Of a stretch of DNA of 64,000 bases, positions 54,581-64,000 are shown piece by piece. The notes under the pieces were generated by a model. The model ran no database searches. It saw nothing but the letters and a program-made list of their open reading frames with translations, and was not told the DNA's origin. Both the position numbers and the translations under genes were made by a program. The first letter of the stretch is position 1. Every line of letters starts with the position of its first letter. The stretch comes from Hyphomicrobiales bacterium (GTDB lineage: Bacteria; Pseudomonadota; Alphaproteobacteria; Rhizobiales; Rhizobiaceae), in NCBI GenBank assembly GCA_900489925.1, contig UEHQ01000002.1, forward strand, positions 770,636 through 834,635, read 5' to 3'.

Positions 54581-55048
54581 ATGAATACTGAGATACAGGG
54601 GCGAGCCGCCCACGTGGCGGCGATACGCGAGCGTGCCGAGGCCGACATGAGGGCGATGGGCGTCGATGCGGCGTTTATCGATCTGCTGGTCGAGACATTC
54701 TATGCACGCGTGCTCAAGCACCCGGTTCTCGGCCCGGTGTTCGATGCCAAGCTTTCAGGACGCTGGCCGGAACACATGGCAAAGATGAAGAGCTTCTGGT
54801 CGTCCGTCGCCTTTTGCAGCGGCGCCTATGGCGGCAAGCCTGTGCAGGCGCATACCGGCGTTGCCGATCTGACGCCGGCGCTTTTCCCGCAATGGCTGGC
54901 CTTGTTTTCGGACACGCTCGACGACATCGCGCCGAATGCCGACGCGAAGGCCTGGTTCATGGCGACCGCTGAACGGATCGCCAAGAGCCTGACGCTATCG
55001 CTGTTCTACAATCCGGCGCTCGACGATCCGCAGCGCAAACCGGCCTGA
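54581..55048 (+). CDS. Group III truncated haemoglobin
   Basis: 155 residues from the ATG at 54581, preceded by GGGAG; an ATG nine codons earlier at 54554 is possible. The 2-on-2 globin fold of group III is recognised by ETFYARVLKHPVLGPVF, then WPEHMAKMKSFWSSVAFCSGAYGGKPVQAH, where His after W is the distal-region residue and the later His is the proximal haem ligand. Such proteins bind oxygen or nitric oxide; the physiological role is uncertain. Confidence 0.9.
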   Translation: MNTEIQGRAAHVAAIRERAEADMRAMGVDAAFIDLLVETFYARVLKHPVLGPVFDAKLSGRWPEHMAKMKSFWSSVAFCSGAYGGKPVQAHTGVADLTPALFPQWLALFSDTLDDIAPNADAKAWFMATAERIAKSLTLSLFYNPALDDPQRKPA

Positions 55049-55055
55049 GCTGTGC

Positions 55056-55574
55056 TCAGGCAACCCGCTTGTAGAAGAAGGTCGAGGCGCAAAAGCCGCC
55101 TTCCGGCCAGAGCGCATAATCCGGAATGACGCCAACACGTTCCCAGCCGAGACGCGGGTAAATCGCTTCGGCATCGCTGCCCGTTGCGGTATCCAGCACG
55201 AGGATCGTCTTGCCACGGTTCGCAGCCTCTCGTTCCGCGGCATCCATCAGCAGACGCGCCAATCCCTTGCCTCGGGCAGACCGGTGGACGAGCAGCTTCT
55301 TCAGGTCGGCGCGATGCGGCTGGTTCGGCATCTGGGCCGCACCGATCTGGACGGTACCGACAACCTTTCCCTCCAGTTCCGCGACGAAGAGCAAAGTGGC
55401 GCCGGCCGCGACTGCGTCCGCAACGCCCTGCCAATACGGCTCCGCGTCCCCTACCCCATAGGGCTGCATGAAGCCGACGGACGCGCCGCCATTGACGCAA
55501 TCGACGAGCACGTCGCAAAGGTCTGGAATGGCCGCGCGCGCTTGCGCCGCATCGAGAAGGCGAATGGTGGTCAT
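55056..55574 (-). CDS. GNAT family N-acetyltransferase
   Basis: 172 residues; CCAGGAG lies five bases before the ATG. The acetyl-CoA loop is [21 protein letters not shown] (about 92-112), preceded by [10 protein letters not shown] and followed by [25 protein letters not shown]. It lies 20 bases downstream of an XRE-cupin regulator on the same strand, so the two may be cotranscribed. The substrate is unknown, but regulator plus acetyltransferase pairs often act in resistance or amine metabolism. Confidence 0.88.
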   Translation of the reverse strand: MTTIRLLDAAQARAAIPDLCDVLVDCVNGGASVGFMQPYGVGDAEPYWQGVADAVAAGATLLFVAELEGKVVGTVQIGAAQMPNQPHRADLKKLLVHRSARGKGLARLLMDAAEREAANRGKTILVLDTATGSDAEAIYPRLGWERVGVIPDYALWPEGGFCASTFFYKRVA

Positions 55575-55594
55575 GGTCTACTCCTGGGAATGAA

Positions 55595-56164
55595 TTAGCG
55601 CCCGCGCCGATCAAGCACGACGCAGTAACGTGCCGGCGTATTACCGGGATTGTGAAAGACGTGGCCTTCGGACACGGGCATGAACAGGCAATCGCCGGGC
55701 AGGAGACGGTAGACCGTTTCTCCCGTCGTCATCTCCATCTCGCCATCGAAGAGCCAGATGTGCTGGGTCATGCCACTGCTCGCGGCGTGCGGCGGAAAAC
55801 TGACGCGCGCCCCGGGCGGAAACTCGACGTCGACGATATCGACATCCGAGCCGGTGCCCGGCGGCGAAACAGAGCGGCGCATGTAACCCGTCTCCGGGTC
55901 GCGCCAGACCTGCTGGTCCTGGCGGCGAGCCAGCGGCGCCGCCTCTCCCTTTTCGGCAAAGAAGGCGGAAAGCGAGAGGCCGAGGGCCGCGCAGATCCGC
56001 GCCAGCAAGGAGGCCGTCGGGCTGGCCTCGCCGCGCTCGATGCGCGAGATCATTGCCCGGCTAACGCCGGACGCATTCGCAAGATCGTCGAGCGTCAGGC
56101 TCTTGTCCGTCCTGAGGACGCGGATGCGAATGCCGATCGCCGTTTCAAGTTCCTGTTCCATCAT
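55595..56164 (-). CDS. XRE-cupin transcriptional regulator
   Basis: 189 residues; the start is one of two adjacent ATG codons at 56164/56161. The XRE helix-turn-helix (about 10-65, [35 protein letters not shown]) is followed by a cupin (about 105-185) with [26 protein letters not shown] and [16 protein letters not shown], giving several His residues for a possible metal or ligand pocket. Upstream is a 7-base inverted repeat over a TATAAT box, a likely site of autoregulation. A GNAT gene follows. Confidence 0.9.
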   Translation of the reverse strand: MMEQELETAIGIRIRVLRTDKSLTLDDLANASGVSRAMISRIERGEASPTASLLARICAALGLSLSAFFAEKGEAAPLARRQDQQVWRDPETGYMRRSVSPPGTGSDVDIVDVEFPPGARVSFPPHAASSGMTQHIWLFDGEMEMTTGETVYRLLPGDCLFMPVSEGHVFHNPGNTPARYCVVLDRRGR

Positions 56165-56174
56165 CGTGTCCGTA

Positions 56175-56194
56175 ATTTCTACTATAATAGAAAT
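56175..56194. promoter_or_regulatory. Inverted repeat over a TATAAT box between XRE-cupin gene and lepA
   Basis: ATTTCTA (56175-56181) mirrors TAGAAAT (56188-56194) with a six-base spacer. The plus-strand TATAAT at 56183-56188 lies in the centre. It is the best operator candidate for the divergent XRE-cupin protein and may also affect lepA. Confidence 0.55.
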
Positions 56195-56302
56195 ACATGG
56201 TCCGATGCTGGAATCAAGCCCAATCTTTTCGGCGGCGCCATCGCGATTTATCGTAAACGAAACGCTGCTTTTCCGCTTTGCTGCAAGGGGATGCGCTGCT
56301 AT

Positions 56303-58135
56303 ATGGCGCGGATGAGCACCAATCCGACAACTCCGCTTTCCCATATCCGCAACTTCTCGATCGTGGCCCACATCGACCACGGCAAATCGACCCTTGCTGA
56401 TCGCCTGATCCAATCGACCGGCGGCCTTGCCGAGCGCGAGATGTCCGAACAGGTGCTCGACAATATGGATATCGAGCGCGAGCGCGGCATCACCATCAAG
56501 GCCCAGACCGTTCGCCTGCACTACAAGGCAAAGAATGGCGAAACCTATATTCTGAATCTGATCGACACCCCCGGGCACGTCGACTTTGCCTATGAGGTCT
56601 CCCGGTCGCTCTCGGCTTGCGAAGGTTCGCTGCTGGTCGTGGACGCGTCGCAGGGCGTGGAAGCCCAGACGCTGGCCAACGTCTATCAGGCGATCGACAA
56701 CAACCACGAGCTCGTCACCGTTCTCAACAAGATCGACCTGCCGGCGGCCGAACCGGACCGCATCAAGGAACAGATCGAGGAAGTGATCGGCATCGACGCC
56801 TCCGAAGCCGTCCTGATTTCGGCGAAGACCGGCCTCGGCATCCCCGATGTCCTAGAGGCGATCGTCGAAAAGCTGCCGGCTCCGAAGAGCCCCGGCGGCG
56901 AAAAGGCGCCGCTGAAGGCGCTGCTCGTGGACAGCTGGTACGATACCTATCTCGGCGTCATGGTTCTCGTGCGCATCATCGACGGCGTGCTGTCCAAGGG
57001 CCAGACGATCCGCATGATGGGGACCGATGCCAAGTATCAGGTGGAGCGCGTTGGCGTGCTGACGCCGAAGATGGTCAATGTCGACAGTCTCGGACCGGGC
57101 GAAATCGGCTTCATCACGGCCTCCATCAAGGAGGTTGCCGATACGCGCGTCGGCGATACGATTACCGAGGACAAGCGTCCGACGGCTGAAGCCCTGCCCG
57201 GTTTCAAGCCGGCGCAACCGGTCGTCTTCTGTGGCCTCTTCCCCGTTGATGCCGCGGACTTCGAAGACCTGCGCGCCGCAATGGGCAAGCTTCGCCTCAA
57301 CGACGCCTCCTTCTCCTTCGAGATGGAATCATCCGCGGCGCTCGGCTTCGGCTTCCGCTGCGGCTTCCTCGGCCTGTTGCACCTCGAAATCATCCAGGAG
57401 CGCCTGGAGCGCGAATTCGATCTCGACCTGATCGCCACCGCGCCTTCCGTCGTCTACCAGCTGACGATGACCGACGGCAGCCAGCGCGAACTGCACAACC
57501 CGGCAGACATGCCCGACGTCGTCAAAATCGACGAGATCCGCGAACCGTGGATCAAGGCGACGATCATGACGCCGGACGATTACCTCGGCGGCATTCTCAA
57601 GCTCTGCCAGGATCGCCGCGGCATCCAGACCGAACTCACCTATGTCGGCACCCGCGCGCTGGTCACCTACGAACTGCCGCTCAACGAAGTCGTGTTCGAC
57701 TTCTACGACCGGCTGAAGTCGATCTCGAAGGGCTATGCCTCGTTCGACTACCACCTCGAAGGTTACCGTGAAGGCAATCTCGTCAAGCTGTCGATCCTCG
57801 TCAACGGCGAGCCGGTCGATGCGCTCTCCATGCTCGTCCACCGCGCGTCGGCCGAAAAGCGCGGTCGCGATATGTGCGAACGGCTTAAGGACCTGATTCC
57901 GAAGCACATGTTCAAGATCCCGATCCAGGCCGCGATCGGAGGCAACGTCATTGCCCGCGAAACCATCTCGGCTCTGCGCAAGGACGTGACGGCCAAGTGC
58001 TACGGCGGCGACGCCAGCCGCAAGCGCAAACTTCTGGACAAGCAGAAGGAAGGCAAGAAGCGCATGCGCCAGTTCGGCAAGGTGGAGATTCCGCAGGAAG
58101 CCTTCATCGCCGCGCTCAAGATGGGCGACGAATAG
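56303..58135 (+). CDS. lepA: Elongation factor 4 (LepA)
   Basis: 610 residues from ATG at 56303 (MARMSTNP); starts at 56291 and 56312 are possible. LepA is a ribosome-associated GTPase with EF-G-like domains: G1 AHIDHGKST, switch GITIKAQT, G3 DTPGHVDF, G4 NKIDL near the N terminus, then domains II, III and V and the LepA-specific C-terminal domain with [19 protein letters not shown]. It back-translocates or remodels stalled ribosomes under stress; effects are usually mild. Confidence 0.97.
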   Translation: MARMSTNPTTPLSHIRNFSIVAHIDHGKSTLADRLIQSTGGLAEREMSEQVLDNMDIERERGITIKAQTVRLHYKAKNGETYILNLIDTPGHVDFAYEVSRSLSACEGSLLVVDASQGVEAQTLANVYQAIDNNHELVTVLNKIDLPAAEPDRIKEQIEEVIGIDASEAVLISAKTGLGIPDVLEAIVEKLPAPKSPGGEKAPLKALLVDSWYDTYLGVMVLVRIIDGVLSKGQTIRMMGTDAKYQVERVGVLTPKMVNVDSLGPGEIGFITASIKEVADTRVGDTITEDKRPTAEALPGFKPAQPVVFCGLFPVDAADFEDLRAAMGKLRLNDASFSFEMESSAALGFGFRCGFLGLLHLEIIQERLEREFDLDLIATAPSVVYQLTMTDGSQRELHNPADMPDVVKIDEIREPWIKATIMTPDDYLGGILKLCQDRRGIQTELTYVGTRALVTYELPLNEVVFDFYDRLKSISKGYASFDYHLEGYREGNLVKLSILVNGEPVDALSMLVHRASAEKRGRDMCERLKDLIPKHMFKIPIQAAIGGNVIARETISALRKDVTAKCYGGDASRKRKLLDKQKEGKKRMRQFGKVEIPQEAFIAALKMGDE

Positions 58136-58148
58136 CAGCGTTATTTCC

Positions 58149-58184
58149 GCCCGGTCATGCAAGCGTATGGCCGGGCCGAATTTT
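58149..58184 (+). terminator. Intrinsic terminator after lepA
   Basis: GCCCGGTCAT (58149-58158) pairs with ATGGCCGGGC (58167-58176), one G-T pair, then CGAATTTT. The T run is short. Confidence 0.7.
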
Positions 58185-58194
58185 CCGGGCGGCC

Positions 58195-58647
58195 TCAGCT
58201 GCAGGCCATGTATTCCCTTACCAACCCCTCATAGGCATCCATCTCCGGCAGAGCCTCGTAGCTGTGGACCGCGCCGGTCTCGGCAAAAGCCAGCTTCTCA
58301 CGCGTCCACGTCTCGATAAAAGGCGCGAACCAGCGCGGATCGTCGAGCATCGTGGGACGAAGGTTAACGAACCAGTCCATTCCCTCCGGCCGCGTAAACA
58401 TCCAGGTCATGCAGTGCGAGCAGAAATAGTGACGCGAGGCCCCGTGCAGCCCGCCTATGACAGGCTCGCCGTAGGTTACTTCGAACCCCTCCGCAGGGAT
58501 GGCAGCGCTCAGGGAATATGCGCTTGACGACATCTTCTGGCAGCCGGTGCAATGGCATGCCATGGTCAGCAGCGGTTTGGCCGTGATCTTCAACCGCACC
58601 TGACCGCATCGGCATCCACCTTCCCAAGGCGGGTTTTGGTCGCTCAT
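58195..58647 (-). CDS. GFA (glutathione-dependent formaldehyde-activating) family protein
   Basis: 150 residues from the ATG at 58647, six bases after AAGGAG. The GFA/CENP-V zinc fold shows Cys12 and Cys14 (CRC), Cys31, Cys33 and Cys36 (CHCTGC) and Cys76 and Cys79 (CSHC), the full set for two zinc sites. Members are named after a formaldehyde-glutathione enzyme, but most have no proven activity. Convergent with lepA and divergent from the oppA gene. Confidence 0.92.
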   Translation of the reverse strand: MSDQNPPWEGGCRCGQVRLKITAKPLLTMACHCTGCQKMSSSAYSLSAAIPAEGFEVTYGEPVIGGLHGASRHYFCSHCMTWMFTRPEGMDWFVNLRPTMLDDPRWFAPFIETWTREKLAFAETGAVHSYEALPEMDAYEGLVREYMACS

Positions 58648-58830
58648 TGTCATCTCCTTGATTGTCAAAACCAATCTAGGCGCGAATGGGCGAGTGTCAA
58701 ATCGCGACATTCAAAGGGGGTTGCAACGGCATTTGTTTTCGCTAGGCTGCTCGTTGACCTGAACGTAACAGGTCAAGCACGGGAACAAACGACTAAAAAA
58801 AGCGAAAAGCTGGGAAAGGTGGCCCCCATC

Positions 58831-60411
58831 ATGAACTTCCTTACGAAAAAAATTCTAGCGTCGGCAGTGTTTGGTTCACTGCTCGCCGTTTCCGCGCACG
58901 CGGCGACCCTGAACATCCACAATGGTGGTGATCCGCAGTCGCTCGATCCACAGAAGCTCTCGAGCGACTATGAGAACCGCATCGCGGGTGACATTTTCGA
59001 GGGGCTCGTAACGGAAGACGCGAAGGACGACCCGATCCCTGGACAGGCCGCAAGCTGGACAGTTTCGGATGACGGCAAGGTCTATACCTTCAAGCTGCGC
59101 GACGGAATCAAATGGTCCGATGGCCAGCCTGTGACGGCCGGCGACTTCGTCTTCGCTTTCCAGCGCCTCCTCGATCCGAAGAACGCAGCCGAATATGCCT
59201 ATCTGCAGTTCACCATCAAGAACGCGGAAAAGATCAACAAGGGCGAAATCACGGATTTCAGCCAGCTCGGCGTCAAGGCGATCGACGACAAGACGCTCGA
59301 AATCACGCTTGAGAACGCGACCCCCTACTTCATCAATTCGCTGATGCACTACACGGCTTACCCGCTGCCGAAGCACGTCGTCGAGGCGAAGGGCAATGAT
59401 TGGGTGAAGATCGGCAACATCGTTACCAATGGCCCTTACAAGCCAACCGAATGGATCCCGGGCGCATCGGTCACCACCGTAAAGAACGACCAGTATTATG
59501 GCACCAAGGATCTGAAGATCGACGGCGTGAAGTTCTTCACCCTGGAGGACCAGGAAGCCGCCTTGAAGCGCTACCGCGCCGGCGAATTCGATATCATGAC
59601 GGACTTCCCGACCGACCAGTACGAATGGATGAAGAAGAACCTGCCGGGGCAGGCGCATGTTACGCCGTTTCTCGCCAGCTACTACTACGTGCTGAATGCC
59701 CAGAAGCCGCCGTTCAACGACAAGCGCGTCCGCCAGGCGCTTTCCATGGCCGTGAACCGCGAAGTCATCGGCCCGAAGATCCTCGGCACGGGTGAGCTGC
59801 CAGCTTATTCCTGGGTGCCGCCAGGCACGGCAAACTATGGCGAGCCGGCCTATGTGAGCTGGAAGGACATGCCCTACAAGGAAAAGGTGGAAGAGGCGAA
59901 GAAGCTCCTGAAGGAAGCGGGTTTCGGTCCTGATCACCCGCTGAAAGCTCAGCTGCGGTACAACACCAACGATAATCACAAGCGCGTGGCGGTCGCGATC
60001 GCCTCCATGTGGAAGCCGCTTGGCGTCCAGATCGAGCTCTACAACACCGAGACCAAGGTGCATTACGACGAAATGCAGCATGGTCAGGTTGAGATCGGCC
60101 GCGCCGGCTGGATCGCCGACTACAACGACCCTGACAATTTCCTCGGCCTCCTCGTCTCCGGCGTTTCCATGAACTACGGTCGCTGGAGCAATGCCGACTA
60201 CGACAAGCTGGTCAAGGAAGCGAACGCGCAGACAGACCTGAAGAAGCGCGCCGAGATATTCAAGAAGGCGGAGCAACTGGCACTCGACGACAGCGCCGCG
60301 ATCCCGCTCTACTACTACGTCTCGAAGAACGTGGTGTCACCGAAGGTTCAGGGCTTCGAGGACAATATCCAGGACATCCACCGCACGCGCTGGCTGTCTG
60401 TCAAAGAATAA
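58831..60411 (+). CDS. oppA: Peptide ABC transporter substrate-binding protein
   Basis: 526 residues. The ATG at 58831 begins a clear signal peptide (about 1-24, ending SAHA), while an open frame upstream is antisense to the GFA gene and rejected. Periplasmic family 5 binding-protein features are GGDPQSLDPQKLSSDYE, LRDGIKWSDGQPVTAGDFVFAFQRLLDP and RVRQALSMAVNREVI. It captures oligopeptides and delivers them to OppBCDF. No lipobox, so it is a free periplasmic protein. A long hairpin lies before oppB. Confidence 0.93.
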   Translation: MNFLTKKILASAVFGSLLAVSAHAATLNIHNGGDPQSLDPQKLSSDYENRIAGDIFEGLVTEDAKDDPIPGQAASWTVSDDGKVYTFKLRDGIKWSDGQPVTAGDFVFAFQRLLDPKNAAEYAYLQFTIKNAEKINKGEITDFSQLGVKAIDDKTLEITLENATPYFINSLMHYTAYPLPKHVVEAKGNDWVKIGNIVTNGPYKPTEWIPGASVTTVKNDQYYGTKDLKIDGVKFFTLEDQEAALKRYRAGEFDIMTDFPTDQYEWMKKNLPGQAHVTPFLASYYYVLNAQKPPFNDKRVRQALSMAVNREVIGPKILGTGELPAYSWVPPGTANYGEPAYVSWKDMPYKEKVEEAKKLLKEAGFGPDHPLKAQLRYNTNDNHKRVAVAIASMWKPLGVQIELYNTETKVHYDEMQHGQVEIGRAGWIADYNDPDNFLGLLVSGVSMNYGRWSNADYDKLVKEANAQTDLKKRAEIFKKAEQLALDDSAAIPLYYYVSKNVVSPKVQGFEDNIQDIHRTRWLSVKE

Positions 60412-60417
60412 GGATAT

Positions 60418-60447
60418 CGGCCCTTCCTTCGCCTGGGGGAAGGGCCG
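60418..60447 (+). repeat. Hairpin between oppA and oppB
   Basis: CGGCCCTTCC (60418-60427) pairs with GGAAGGGCCG (60438-60447). There is no T run. It probably stabilises the oppA message against 3' decay so that the binding protein is made in excess, as seen in other ABC operons. Confidence 0.6.
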
Positions 60448-60457
60448 GTCCGCGCCC

Positions 60458-61381
60458 ATGATCAAATACGCACTCCGTCGCCTGCTATCGACGATTCCGG
60501 TCCTATGGATCGCCGTCACGCTCAGCTTCTTTGTCTTGCGCCTTGCCCCCGGCGGCCCATTCGATGGCGAACGGCCATTGCCGCCGGTGATTCTGAAAAA
60601 CCTTGCTGCCCACTACAATCTCGACAAGCCGCTGATCGAGCAGTACCTCATCTACATGTTCGATGTGCTGAAGGGCGACCTCGGTCCCTCCTTCGCCAAT
60701 CAGGATTTCACTGTTACCCAGCAACTCCTGCTAGGCCTGCCCTACACCTTCACCATCGGCGGCGCCGCCTTTGTGCTTGCGATCGTGATCGGCGTATTCG
60801 TGGGCTGTCTTGGGGCGCTTTATCAGAACAAGGCGCCCGATTACCTGCTCGGTCTCCTCATTCTCATCGGTCTGGTCCTTCCGAACTTCCTGATTGCGCC
60901 AATCCTGCAGCTGATCTTCGGCATCCATCTTGGCTGGCTGCCGGTTGGTGGATGGGGGGACGGTTCCATCCGCTATCTGATCATACCGGTCGTGGTCCTG
61001 GCCCTGCCGCATGCGGGCCGCATCTCGCGCATGACCCGTGGATCGATGATCGAAGTCATGGGGCAGAACTATATCCGCACGGCCAAAGCCAAGGGGATCG
61101 GTCCGCGGCTCACCGTCATGCGACATGCGCTGAAGCCAGCCATGATGCCGGTCGTGTCCTATCTCGGGCCGGCCGCAAGCTATCTTCTCACCGGCTCGCT
61201 GGTTGTCGAAAGCATCTTCGGATTGCCCGGTATCGGCCGCTATTTCATCAACGCGGCACTGAACCGCGACTACGGCATGGTTCTCGGAACGGTGATCTTC
61301 TACATGGTGCTGATCGTCGTTCTGAACCTCCTTGTCGACATCGCCTATGCGTGGCTCGACCCGAAAGTGAGAAGCCGATGA
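60458..61381 (+). CDS. oppB: Oligopeptide ABC transporter permease OppB
   Basis: 307 residues with six predicted membrane helices. The N terminus RRLLSTIPVLWIAVTLSFFVLRLAPGGPFD is the OppB/DppB signature, and the EAA-type loop YIRTAKAKGIGPRLTVMRHALKPA that contacts the ATPases lies before the last helices. It pairs with OppC to form the translocation channel. Its stop overlaps the oppC start as ATGA. Confidence 0.95.
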   Translation: MIKYALRRLLSTIPVLWIAVTLSFFVLRLAPGGPFDGERPLPPVILKNLAAHYNLDKPLIEQYLIYMFDVLKGDLGPSFANQDFTVTQQLLLGLPYTFTIGGAAFVLAIVIGVFVGCLGALYQNKAPDYLLGLLILIGLVLPNFLIAPILQLIFGIHLGWLPVGGWGDGSIRYLIIPVVVLALPHAGRISRMTRGSMIEVMGQNYIRTAKAKGIGPRLTVMRHALKPAMMPVVSYLGPAASYLLTGSLVVESIFGLPGIGRYFINAALNRDYGMVLGTVIFYMVLIVVLNLLVDIAYAWLDPKVRSR

Positions 61382-62295
61382 TCCTCAATCCTGCAAAGCG
61401 TGAGCTGCTTGCCGCCGAACTTCTCGAAGCCGAGGGACTGACCCACAAGAGTCGATCGCTGACCGGCGATGCGTTGCGCCGCCTTTCGCGCAACAAGGCA
61501 GCGGTGGTCGCCGTTGCTGTTCTGCTCTGTCTCATTCTCGCGGCCTTCATCGGACCGTATCTGATCCCCTTCGACTACGAGGAGCCGGATTGGGAGGCAT
61601 TCCGGATGGCGCCCGACTTCGCGACTGGCCACTATTTCGGGACCGATCCAAACGGTCGCGACCTGCTCGCCCGCGTTCTCTACGGCACACGCGTTTCACT
61701 GGCGGTGGCGGCCACGGCGACGCTGGTCTCCGTCGTCATTGGCGTGCTTTATGGCGCGATTTCCGGCTATATCGGCGGCAGGCTGGATGCCATCATGATG
61801 CGCTTCGTCGATATCATGTACGCGCTGCCCTACATTCTGTTCGTCATTCTGCTGATGGTCATCTTCGGCCGTAACGTCTATCTGCTGTTCGCCGCGATCG
61901 GTGCGCTGGAGTGGCTGACCATGGCGCGGATCGTGCGCGGGCAGACCCTGTCGATCAAGCAGCGCGAATTCATCGAGGCAGCGCGCGCCTCCGGCCAGAG
62001 GCCGTTCAAGATCATCCTCAAGCATGTCATCCCGAACCTTATCGGCCCGGTTGTGATCTTTGCGGCGCTCACCGTCCCCGAGATCATCGCGACGGAGAGC
62101 TTTCTCTCTTATCTCGGCTTCGGGGTCCAGGAGCCATTGACCTCTCTCGGCACACTGATCGCCGAAGGCACCGATGCCATGGAAAGCATGCCCTGGCTGC
62201 TGATCTTCCCCGCCTGTTTCCTCGTTGCGCTGCTGATGAGCTTGCTGTTCATCGGCGACGGCCTGCGCGATGCGTTCGACCCGAAGGATCGCTGA
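61378..62295 (+). CDS. oppC: Oligopeptide ABC transporter permease OppC
   Basis: 305 residues from the ATG at 61378. A cytoplasmic N-terminal stretch with SRNKAAVVAVAVLLCLILAAFIGPYLIPFDYE leads to six membrane helices; the family's DPNGRDLLARVLYGTRVSL and the EAA loop FIEAARASGQRPFKIILKHVIPN are present. It is the partner of OppB. The gene overlaps oppB by four bases and ends two bases before oppD, so expression is tightly coupled. Confidence 0.95.
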   Translation: MILNPAKRELLAAELLEAEGLTHKSRSLTGDALRRLSRNKAAVVAVAVLLCLILAAFIGPYLIPFDYEEPDWEAFRMAPDFATGHYFGTDPNGRDLLARVLYGTRVSLAVAATATLVSVVIGVLYGAISGYIGGRLDAIMMRFVDIMYALPYILFVILLMVIFGRNVYLLFAAIGALEWLTMARIVRGQTLSIKQREFIEAARASGQRPFKIILKHVIPNLIGPVVIFAALTVPEIIATESFLSYLGFGVQEPLTSLGTLIAEGTDAMESMPWLLIFPACFLVALLMSLLFIGDGLRDAFDPKDR

Positions 62296-62297
62296 CG

Positions 62298-63297
62298 ATG
62301 CACACTGACCCAAAGAGCGACACGCTGCTGGAACTCAAGGACTACTCGATCACCTTTCGGACGCCGGATGGCGAGGTGAAGGCGGTGTCCAGCATGAACC
62401 TCTCGATCAAACGCGGCGAGCGGATCGCGATTGTAGGTGAATCCGGCTCTGGCAAGAGCCAGACCTTTCTCGGCGTCATGGGGCTCCTTGCAAGAAACGG
62501 CAAAACCACCGGCCAGGCTCTCCTGGAAGGCAGGGATGTTCTCTCACTGAAACCCCGCGATCTCGATCAGGTCCGCGGCAAGGACATGGCCATGGTCTTC
62601 CAGGATCCCATGACTGCGTTGAACCCTTCGCTCAAGATCTCGCGGCAGCTGACGGAGCAGTTGGAGGTCCATCGCGGCTTCACCGCGCGCGCCGCCTCCG
62701 CCGAAGCGCTGGATATGCTGAAGCGGGTCGGGATTCCCGACCCGGGGCGGCGCTTCAATCTTTACCCCCACGAGCTTTCGGGGGGGATGCGCCAGCGCAT
62801 CGTTATTGCCATGGCGTTACTCACCAAGCCGAAGCTCTTGATTGCTGACGAACCGACGACGGCGCTCGACGTCACCATCCAGGCGCAAATCCTCGATCTC
62901 TTCAACGACCTGACGTCCGAGATGAATACGGCACTCGTCATGATCACGCATGATCTCGGTGTGGTTGCGGGCCTCGCCGACCGCGTTGCCGTCATGTACG
63001 CGGGGCGGATTGTCGAGGAGGCACCGGTTGACGAGCTGTTCGACAATCCGGCACATCCCTATACCGCGGCGCTGCATGCCTCCATTCCGCGGCCGGACCA
63101 GGACGTTGACCAGCTGGCCGTCATCCCCGGCCGACCGCCGAACCTGCAGCACCTCCCAAAAGGCTGCAGCTTCTCGCCGCGCTGTCCGATGGTCCAGGAC
63201 GACTGCATCGAAGCTGCTCCGCGTCTCGAAACACTGGCGCCGCGCCATGCGGCCGCCTGCTTCCATGCATTCCCCCGCCTCGAGGAGGTCCTGAACC

Positions 63298-63305
<8 letters not shown>
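62298..63305 (+). CDS. oppD: Oligopeptide ABC transporter ATPase OppD
   Basis: 335 residues. Walker A GESGSGKS (47-54), signature LSGGMRQR, Walker B LLIADEPTTALD and the H-loop MITHDLG are all present. The C-terminal oligopeptide transporter extension has the CSFSPRCPMVQDDC cluster that binds an iron-sulfur cluster in related proteins. It starts two bases after the oppC stop and overlaps oppF by eight bases. Confidence 0.95.

Positions 63306-64000
<695 letters not shown>

Overview
The window looks like a chromosomal segment of a rhizobial alphaproteobacterium (order Hyphomicrobiales, probably family Rhizobiaceae, in the Rhizobium / Agrobacterium / Sinorhizobium group). The evidence is the irr-fabA-fabB-fabI block, an Irr-type Fur protein, the rimP-nusA-ylxR-infB-rbfA-truB-rpsO-pnp block, a small SRP RNA beside dnaX, a kdsB-pheA pair divergent from a membrane-anchored CycM-type cytochrome c, and promoters resembling CTTGAC-N17-CTATAT. 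Genus and species cannot be fixed from sequence reading alone. I see no rRNA operon, insertion sequence, prophage or CRISPR array. This is core chromosome with small accessory insertions.

Layout. 1-7100: uronate catabolism (uxaC and a partial uxuB), slyX, a PACE-type efflux protein, and the GABA shunt genes gabT-gabD divergent from a MerR-XRE-cupin regulator. 7174-9604: an RNase D-like exonuclease and a 525-residue protein of unknown function. 9689-13718: rpsA and cmk with a PaiB-like flavoprotein where aroA would be expected, then a TIGR02300 protein and tRNA-Ala(GGC). 13923-17212: small membrane and exported proteins, a YdcF-like protein, a TRIC/UPF0126 channel protein and irr. 17514-20123: unsaturated fatty acid synthesis (fabA, fabB, fabI). 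20171-32704: the transcription/translation superoperon, with an RsmC-like methyltransferase, an NTF2-like protein and a GST around it. 32940-38704: an MFS exporter, GNAT, lytic transglycosylase, recR, a MOSC protein, an RBBP9-like hydrolase and an Lrp regulator. 38803-44727: LysE exporter, ybaB, dnaX, SRP RNA, a HIT protein, nudC, a WYL regulator and small proteins. 44755-50054: pheA, kdsB, cycM, an AEC carrier, an adenosine kinase-like protein and an SH3 protein. 50237-56164: a 2-hydroxyacid dehydrogenase, a recF-moeB-GNAT operon, rpsU, a truncated haemoglobin, and a GNAT / XRE-cupin pair. 56303-64000: lepA, a GFA-family protein and an oppABCDF peptide ABC transporter cut by the window end.

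No obviously new multi-gene system is present. The most useful leads are regulatory or organisational: a possible sRNA ending just before rpsU; a promoter plus intrinsic-terminator-like hairpin in the leader of the rimP-nusA-infB operon; a perfect palindrome inside the irr promoter spacer; a hairpin touching the rpsA ribosome-binding site; a regulator with two DNA-binding domains and a cupin facing repeated TGCAAG motifs at gabTD; the missing aroA; the 525-residue orphan protein; and DnaX and MoeB-like proteins that have lost their usual zinc cysteines.
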